Positions 1-3,752 of a stretch of 5,783 nt of DNA are shown here, piece after piece. Position numbers and translations under genes: made by a program. This DNA comes from Bdellovibrionales bacterium. Lineage in GTDB: Bacteria > Bdellovibrionota > JAFGOL01. The stretch's first letter is position 1. Every line of letters begins with the position of its first letter. The DNA lies in the NCBI GenBank assembly GCA_022710165.1, contig JAKLHL010000101.1, forward strand, positions 1-5,783, read 5' to 3'. The notes under the pieces were generated by a model. That model searched no databases, had not been told where the DNA came from, and worked only from the letters and a program-made list of their open reading frames with translations.

Positions 1-1278
1 TAAAAGTCCTGTTCTTCCAAAGTACATAGTCGCTATTATCACTATCTTGCTGGCATCAGTTATCTTTGCGCTTATACCGGTGGAAAGGCCTACGGTGCCG
101 AAAGCCGATATCACCTCGAACAAGATGTCCTCAAGACGCATGGCGCCCGTGGCCAGGGCGTATCTTTCAAAAAGCGAGATCAGCATGGTCGCTATGAACA
201 CCCATACTACTGCCAATATTGTTAGAAAGACCGCTTTCTTGACTATAGGCTTTGGGATGGACCTTTTGAACATGAAAACATGCTCCCTGTTCTTTACGCT
301 CGCTGTGAAGGTCTTTAACAAGACGTGGAAAGTGGTGGTCTTTATGCCTCCGCCGCATGAAGCAGGACTTGCGCCTATGAACATGAGGGCACAAAATATG
401 AGGATGGTCGCTTGATTTACATTAGCAAAAGAGAAAGTGTTAAACCCGGCGGTCCTTGCAGTTACGGACTGGAAAAAGGCTATAAGGACGCTGTCAGAGA
501 TGCTGAAAGACCCCAAAAGCTTGTCATGTTCAAAAACAAAGAACAAAAGGGCCCCGAATAATATCAGGAGCAGGCTCGTATAAAAAACCGACTTTGTATG
601 TATGGAGAAGCGGTATCTTTTTAAGTGAAGGCTGTTGGACCTTAGGTTCTTCAGCATCTCGATTATGCAAAAATAACCTATGCCTCCGATGAATATCAAG
701 AGCATTAAGATTATGTTCATTCCTGCGTTCGTTGAAAAGCTCTCTAGGTTGTTTGGGAAAAGAGCAAAGCCTGCATTACAAAAAGCAGATATTGAAGTGA
801 ATATCCCATAGTATATTGATTCAGCCACGCCGTAGTCCCTTGAAAAGTAAAAAGAAAGGAACACGGCCCCTATCAATTCCAAACTGAAAGTTATCGCCAT
901 TACATAGAGGGTCAGTTTTCTGGTCTTTATCTCTCTATCCATCGTAAGGCTTTCTTCTACGACGGTCTGGCTCAGGAACGAGAATTCTTTTCTGGCGGTC
1001 AACATTATAAAAGAGGAAAATACGGTTATACCGATACCACCTATCTGTATCAGGAAGAGTACTACGAGCTGGCCAAAGACCGTATATACGTTGCCTATAT
1101 CAAGTACTGCAAGGCCCGTAACACACACAGCGCTAGTGGCAATGTACACTGCATCAACAAAACTTGTTTCGGTTGTCCTGGCTATGGGGAGCATTAGTAA
1201 AGCTCCGCCAAGGAACATGGCAAGTATGTATGCCGAAAGTATATAAAGGTACGGATTTTTATGTAAGGTACTGAACAT
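1..1278 (-). CDS. ktrB: KtrB/TrkH-family potassium-uptake channel subunit, C-terminus cut by window edge
   Basis: This is the membrane subunit of a Ktr-type K+ (often Na+-coupled) uptake system, which normally works with a cytoplasmic KtrA/TrkA-N regulatory ring. The frame reads open through 426 codons to base 1. All four pore-loop repeats are visible: SAVCVTGL (about residues 49-56), SAFCNAGF (164-171), TARTAGFN (273-280) and AFGTVGLSTG (392-401), each with its filter glycine. The conserved D3 intramembrane loop GASPASCGGGIKTTT lies at 302-316, and the conserved MYFGRTG motif is at 418-424. Several hydrophobic membrane segments are spread between these. KtrB proteins are usually about 445-455 residues, so some 20-30 residues should lie beyond the left edge. 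I chose the ATG at 1278 because it gives a normal KtrB length and a short N-terminus before TM1. The interval up to the alternative ATG at 1347 is A/T-rich (21 G/C of 69) and looks intergenic. No ktrA is in the window; it may lie to the left. The family call is firm; the exact start is uncertain. Confidence 0.93.
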   Translation of the reverse strand, partial: MFSTLHKNPYLYILSAYILAMFLGGALLMLPIARTTETSFVDAVYIATSAVCVTGLAVLDIGNVYTVFGQLVVLFLIQIGGIGITVFSSFIMLTARKEFSFLSQTVVEESLTMDREIKTRKLTLYVMAITFSLELIGAVFLSFYFSRDYGVAESIYYGIFTSISAFCNAGFALFPNNLESFSTNAGMNIILMLLIFIGGIGYFCIIEMLKNLRSNSLHLKRYRFSIHTKSVFYTSLLLILFGALLFFVFEHDKLLGSFSISDSVLIAFFQSVTARTAGFNTFSFANVNQATILIFCALMFIGASPASCGGGIKTTTFHVLLKTFTASVKNREHVFMFKRSIPKPIVKKAVFLTILAVVWVFIATMLISLFERYALATGAMRLEDILFEVISAFGTVGLSTGISAKITDASKIVIIATMYFGRTGLL

Positions 1279-1287
1279 GGTCGTTAT

Positions 1288-1293
1288 TTTATA
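1288..1293 (-). promoter_or_regulatory. Putative -10 box of ktrB
   Basis: On the minus strand TATAAA (5 of 6 to TATAAT) lies 9 nt before the ATG at 1278. There is no Shine-Dalgarno at normal spacing. A usual 6-8 nt distance from -10 box to transcription start would place the RNA 5' end almost on the start codon. No good -35 was found at 16-18 bp. Such hexamers occur by chance in A/T-rich DNA, so this is tentative. Confidence 0.35.
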
Positions 1294-1335
1294 CCTAAAG
1301 TCCCATACTACAAAGCCAAACTTAATAAATAAACC

Positions 1336-1364
1336 TTTACTTTGCATTACGGTTTCAATATTAT
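1336..1364 (+). promoter_or_regulatory. Putative sigma70-type promoter of the radical SAM gene
   Basis: TTTACT (4 of 6 to TTGACA) at 1336-1341 is followed after exactly 17 bp by TATTAT (5 of 6 to TATAAT) at 1359-1364. The predicted transcription start is near 1371, only a few bases before the TTG start at 1374, so the message would be almost leaderless. The element lies in the spacer diverging from ktrB. If ktrB starts at 1347, it would partly overlap that coding region. Confidence 0.45.
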
Positions 1365-1373
1365 CCGTGTGCC

Positions 1374-2735
1374 TTGAATATATTACTTATAAGCCCATCT
1401 AATGGCGAATTTATAAATCATTCAAAGGGAAAGCAGACTATCTGCGTCGCTCTGCCTTTGCTTGCCGCGTATACGCCAGCAGAACACAAGGTCGTGATAG
1501 CTGACCAGAACTACGGCGACAACGTCTATTTGGACGATATCGACCTCGTAGGCATATCAGCAATGACACCTCAGGCCTGTTCGGCCTACAAGATCGCAGA
1601 CCATTATAGAAAGAAAGGAGTAAAGGTAGTTATTGGAGGCATACATGCAAGTATGCTCCCGGACGAGGCTTTACAGCACGCAGACGCTATCTGTATAGGT
1701 GAGGGCGATGAGGTCTGGCCTCAAATAATAAAGGATGTAGAGGCTGGTTCGCTAAAGACCATCTACAAGGCAAAAGAACTTTTCCCAATGGAAAAGATCC
1801 CTCCTTTAAGACATGACCTTATAAACAAGAAAAGGACCACCTTTAGTCACTCTATAATACAGGCTACAAGAGGCTGTCCATACGACTGTGAGTTCTGTAT
1901 AACTTCGACCCTGTTCGGGAAAAAATATAGACTAAGGCCGGTAAAGAACGTCATAGAAGAGATAAAACTGGCAAAGAGTAAACTGGTAGTTTTTATAGAT
2001 GATAATATCTTTGGGAACCTTGAATATAGCAAAGAGCTTTTTACGGCGCTGATACCGCTAAAGATAAAGTGGGCAGGGCAGGCTTCTTTGAACATGGCCA
2101 CAAAAGATGAAGAGCTCTTAAAACTTGCAAGAAAGTCTGGTTGCATAGGCCTTTTTGTTGGGCTTGAATCTGTTAACAGTATAAAAACAGAAGAGCATAA
2201 GATATCCTCAAAACTTGGCACCAGCGACTTAAAAAATATATCAGAAAAGATAAAGAAGATAATCTCCACGGGTATAATAGTGCAAAGTTCGATGATATTC
2301 GGGCTTGATGATGATGACGCCCATACTTTTGAAAAGACTGTCAGCTTTTTGAGGGCTAACAAAGTATCACTTTCATCTTTTTGCATACTGACCCCGTATC
2401 CAGGGACGAGAGTTCATGAGAGGATGAAAAAGGAAGGACGTATAATAAGCGAGGATTGGGAACAGTATAATAACCAGCATGTTACTTTCTTGCCTAAGGG
2501 ATTAAGCCCTAAACAGCTTAAGGATGGCTCTGACTGGGCCGGCACGAATTTTTACTCAATGTCCTCCATACTTCATAGGTTCCCGGCAAACAGAAGAAGG
2601 CTCATCTATTATTGGGGCATGAACATATATACAAGACTTGCCAATCTAAGGAACCATGGCCCCGGGAACGTGACCCTGATGGAGCGTTCAAAGAGAAAGG
2701 ACTGGGAAAAAACCTGCAAAAACGCAAGAATATAG
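1374..2735 (+). CDS. B12-binding-domain radical SAM protein, BchE-like, function unknown
   Basis: This is a 453-residue radical SAM enzyme of the class with an N-terminal cobalamin-binding (Rossmann) domain. Residues 1-130 form that domain: a hydrophobic first strand (NILLISP), DLVGIS at 57-62 and VVIGGIHAS at 85-93. The classical DxHxxG base-off motif is absent, as in many BchE-type members. The [4Fe-4S]/SAM motif is CxxxCxxC at Cys168, Cys172 and Cys175 (RGCPYDCEFC), followed by core motifs IDDNIFG (208-214), FVGLES (261-266), MIFGLDDD (307-314) and LTPYPGTR (339-346). The C-terminal 70 residues are basic and have no motif I recognise. Relatives include methyltransferases and cyclases acting on lipids, pigments and antibiotics; the substrate cannot be told here. 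The frame opens after a stop at 1326-1328 and holds no ATG before the hydrophobic first strand, so TTG at 1374 is the natural start. No Shine-Dalgarno is visible. No biosynthetic neighbours accompany it. Confidence 0.93.
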   Translation: MNILLISPSNGEFINHSKGKQTICVALPLLAAYTPAEHKVVIADQNYGDNVYLDDIDLVGISAMTPQACSAYKIADHYRKKGVKVVIGGIHASMLPDEALQHADAICIGEGDEVWPQIIKDVEAGSLKTIYKAKELFPMEKIPPLRHDLINKKRTTFSHSIIQATRGCPYDCEFCITSTLFGKKYRLRPVKNVIEEIKLAKSKLVVFIDDNIFGNLEYSKELFTALIPLKIKWAGQASLNMATKDEELLKLARKSGCIGLFVGLESVNSIKTEEHKISSKLGTSDLKNISEKIKKIISTGIIVQSSMIFGLDDDDAHTFEKTVSFLRANKVSLSSFCILTPYPGTRVHERMKKEGRIISEDWEQYNNQHVTFLPKGLSPKQLKDGSDWAGTNFYSMSSILHRFPANRRRLIYYWGMNIYTRLANLRNHGPGNVTLMERSKRKDWEKTCKNARI

Positions 2736-2742
2736 CGTTTTT
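2718..2742 (+). terminator. Weak hairpin-plus-T terminator overlapping the stop codon
   Basis: AAAAACGC (2718-2725) and GCGTTTTT (2735-2742) are perfect 8-bp complements around a 9-nt loop. The hairpin includes the TAG stop (2733-2735) of the radical SAM gene. Only three of the pairs are G-C and the T-run is part of the stem, so termination is probably partial. The A-tract on the 5' side makes it look bidirectional, but no gene converges on it. Confidence 0.4.
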
Positions 2743-2874
2743 ATAAAATAAACCTTGCTTTTATCCTTATGTTAATGATATTGTCCTAATTCTAAATTAT
2801 TTTGTGTGTCGATAGTGTGAGTTTATATATCTCTTCTTTCGGCTCCCAAGAGATCCTAAAGGAGGGATTTAAGA
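2736..2874 (+). promoter_or_regulatory. Leader region of the RRM gene with hairpin and strong Shine-Dalgarno
   Basis: No gene is seen in this spacer. A 7-bp perfect stem, ATCTCTT (2829-2835) with AAGAGAT (2848-2854), closes a 12-nt loop directly upstream of the Shine-Dalgarno AAAGGAGGG (2858-2866). GGAGG lies 9 nt before the ATG. The loop contains CTCC (2843-2846), which could pair with the Shine-Dalgarno as an alternative fold, though only over about 4 bases. A possible promoter is TTGTGT (2802-2807), a 16-bp spacer and TATATA (2824-2829), but its match is poor and it would place the start inside the hairpin's 5' arm or just after it. The promoter position is therefore open. Confidence 0.5.
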
Positions 2875-3171
2875 ATGGAAAAGAAATTGTATGTAGGAAA
2901 CCTACCTTACAGCGTAACAGACGCTTCTTTGAACGAGCTTTTTTCAAGAGCAGGAGAAGTTGTATCAGCAAAGGTTATCACCGATGGTGACAGCGGACGT
3001 TCAAAGGGTTTTGGTTTCGTAGAAATGTCAAACACTGATGATGCTAAAAAAGCTATTGAGCAGTTTGATAACACTGAACTTGACGGAAGAAACATCAAGG
3101 TAAGTGAAGCAAAGCCAAAAACAGAGTCTCGTGACAGAGGCGGTTACCGTAACGACAACAAACGTTGGTAA
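2875..3171 (+). CDS. Single-RRM RNA-binding protein
   Basis: This 98-residue protein is one RNA-recognition motif plus a short charged tail, the typical layout of bacterial RRM (Rbp-like) proteins, which bind single-stranded RNA in the cytoplasm. RNP2 is LYVGNL (residues 5-10) and RNP1 is KGFGFVEM (44-51). The RNA-stacking aromatics Tyr6, Phe46 and Phe48 are all present. The fold runs from residue 3 to about 80. The tail (81-98) is rich in Arg, Asp, Asn and Gly and ends in KRW; it is shorter than the Gly-rich tails of cyanobacterial Rbp proteins. The start is fixed by the strong Shine-Dalgarno 9 nt upstream. The gene is monocistronic, closed by the terminator at 3196-3229. The strong ribosome site and clean terminator suggest high expression. 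In other bacteria such genes are often cold- or stress-responsive, which is not shown here. The RNA targets are unknown. Confidence 0.95.
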   Translation: MEKKLYVGNLPYSVTDASLNELFSRAGEVVSAKVITDGDSGRSKGFGFVEMSNTDDAKKAIEQFDNTELDGRNIKVSEAKPKTESRDRGGYRNDNKRW

Positions 3172-3195
3172 TTAAAACCGTTTAGGTTTAAAAAT

Positions 3196-3229
3196 AAAAG
3201 GCCGTACCTTAACTGGTACGGCCTTTTTT
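3196..3229 (+). terminator. Strong intrinsic terminator of the RRM gene
   Basis: AAAAGGCCGTACC (3196-3208) pairs perfectly with GGTACGGCCTTTT (3215-3227) around the 6-nt loop TTAACT, and the T-run continues to 3229. The G/C-rich core, complete complementarity and T-tract 24 bp after the RRM stop make this a textbook rho-independent terminator. The loop coincides with a candidate -35 element of the next gene. Confidence 0.92.
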
Positions 3230-3237
3230 GGTATAAT
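3209..3237 (+). promoter_or_regulatory. Putative promoter of the release-factor-like gene, overlapping the terminator
   Basis: A perfect TATAAT lies at 3232-3237, preceded by TG one base upstream (3229-3230), giving an extended -10. Exactly 17 bp upstream is TTAACT (3209-3214, 4 of 6 to TTGACA), which is the whole loop of the terminator. The predicted start is about 3244-3245, one or two bases before the ATG at 3246, so the message would be leaderless. No Shine-Dalgarno precedes the ATG, which agrees with this. Confidence 0.6.
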
Positions 3238-3245
3238 AGGCCCAG

Positions 3246-3596
3246 ATGAATATAAAAATACCTCTGGATGATGAAAAACTCTTAGCACAGTGCAAAGTGG
3301 AGACCATGCGTTCTGGCGGTAGTGGCGGCCAGCACGTAAACACCACAGACAGTGCTGTAAGGCTCACCCATATTGCCACGGGGATAACTGTAAAAGTCCA
3401 GCAAAGCCGAAGCCAGCATGAGAATAAAAAGACCGCTCTGGATATTCTAAGGAAAAAGCTAAAAAAGCTCAACCAAGTCAAAAAAATCCGCAAAAAAACC
3501 AAGATCCCAAAACGCGTAAAAGAGAAAGATCTGGAACGCAAAAAAAAGCACTCACTGCTTAAAAAAAGCAGGGCAAAAGTGTGTCAAATATCTTGA
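3246..3596 (+). CDS. Peptide chain release factor-like protein (GGQ domain, probable ribosome rescue)
   Basis: This 116-residue protein contains only the RF-1/RF-2 catalytic domain plus a basic tail. The GGQ motif (residues 27-29) sits in [21 protein letters not shown] (22-42). In release factors its Gln enters the peptidyl-transferase centre and drives hydrolysis of peptidyl-t[13 protein letters not shown] and the following [17 protein letters not shown] segment resemble RF2 more than E. coli ArfB/YaeJ. The codon-recognition and switch domains of RF1/RF2 are missing, so it cannot read stop codons. Residues 70-112 are very Lys/Arg-rich ([24 protein letters not shown]), like the ArfB tail that enters the empty mRNA channel. 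The likely role is therefore freeing peptides from stalled ribosomes or split large subunits. ArfB-like, PrfH-like and MTRFR-like sub-families all remain possible. The first in-frame ATG is used; there is no Shine-Dalgarno. Confidence 0.9.
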   Translation: MNIKIPLDDEKLLAQCKVETMRSGGSGGQHVNTTDSAVRLTHIATGITVKVQQSRSQHENKKTALDILRKKLKKLNQVKKIRKKTKIPKRVKEKDLERKKKHSLLKKSRAKVCQIS

Positions 3597-3609
3597 CATT
3601 GACTGTCAA
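3582..3609. repeat. Alternating TGTCAA / TTGACA / TGTCAA inverted repeats
   Basis: TGTCAA (3582-3587), TTGACA (3593-3598) and TGTCAA (3604-3609) alternate in orientation with exactly 5 bp between them, giving an 11-bp period. A further TTGAC at 3599-3603 forms a 5-1-5 palindrome with GTCAA at 3605-3609. The cluster covers the last codons and stop of the release-factor-like gene and the start of the spacer. It could be an operator with several half-sites or a pair of mutually exclusive small hairpins. No regulator can be assigned. Confidence 0.55.
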
Positions 3610-3634
3610 AAATTGTAAAAAATACCGAAGTATC

Positions 3635-3663
3635 TTTACGCATTTTTTATATATTTTTATAAG
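3635..3663 (+). promoter_or_regulatory. Putative promoter of the exported-protein gene
   Basis: TTTACG (3635-3640, 4 of 6 to TTGACA) and TATAAG (3658-3663, 5 of 6 to TATAAT) are separated by exactly 17 bp, inside a T-rich stretch. The predicted start near 3670 gives a leader of about 83 nt. A competing weaker choice is TTGACA (3593-3598) with TAAAAA (3616-3621), also at 17 bp. Confidence 0.4.
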
Positions 3664-3699
3664 GGGTTTAAAGCTAACTCGTTCTGGACAAAGGGGTTT
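3661..3699 (+). repeat. Short direct repeat AAGGGGTTT
   Basis: AAGGGGTTT occurs at 3661-3669 and again at 3691-3699, start to start 30 bp, in the leader of the exported-protein gene. The copies are nine bases long and exact. They could be paired protein-binding sites about three helical turns apart, or chance. Confidence 0.35.
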
Positions 3700-3752
3700 C
3701 AGATTTTGGCGCGGTTATTGCAGCCAGTTCATACGGGAGCTTAATTATCCAC

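Larger units (their letters stand above)
3597..3752 (+). other. Non-coding spacer and probable leader of the exported-protein gene
   Basis: I see no credible gene here. The open frame crossing it from 3581 has no family features and runs into the next gene in another frame. The first part (to about 3660) is very A/T-rich. The rest is of ordinary composition and would be the 5' leader if the promoter at 3635-3663 is used. A possible small bulged hairpin lies at 3684-3702. GGGAG (3735-3739) is 13 nt before the ATG, far for a Shine-Dalgarno. No known riboswitch was recognised and no strong terminator follows the release-factor-like gene. Confidence 0.5.

Noticed and set aside
47..415. Plus-strand open frame of 122 codons at the left edge
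   Set aside because: It lies antisense to the clearly recognisable KtrB reading frame, which carries all pore motifs; the plus-strand product has no family features.
1847..2386. Minus-strand open frame of 179 codons inside the radical SAM gene
   Set aside because: It is the antisense shadow of the radical SAM core, including the Cys cluster; Ser/Phe-rich composition is typical of such shadows.
3547..3577. Small inverted repeat AAGCA / TGCTT flanked by A-runs, terminator-like on the minus strand
   Set aside because: It falls inside the Lys-rich tail of the release-factor-like gene, where AAA and AGC codons produce it; the stem is only about 5 bp and no minus-strand gene needs it.
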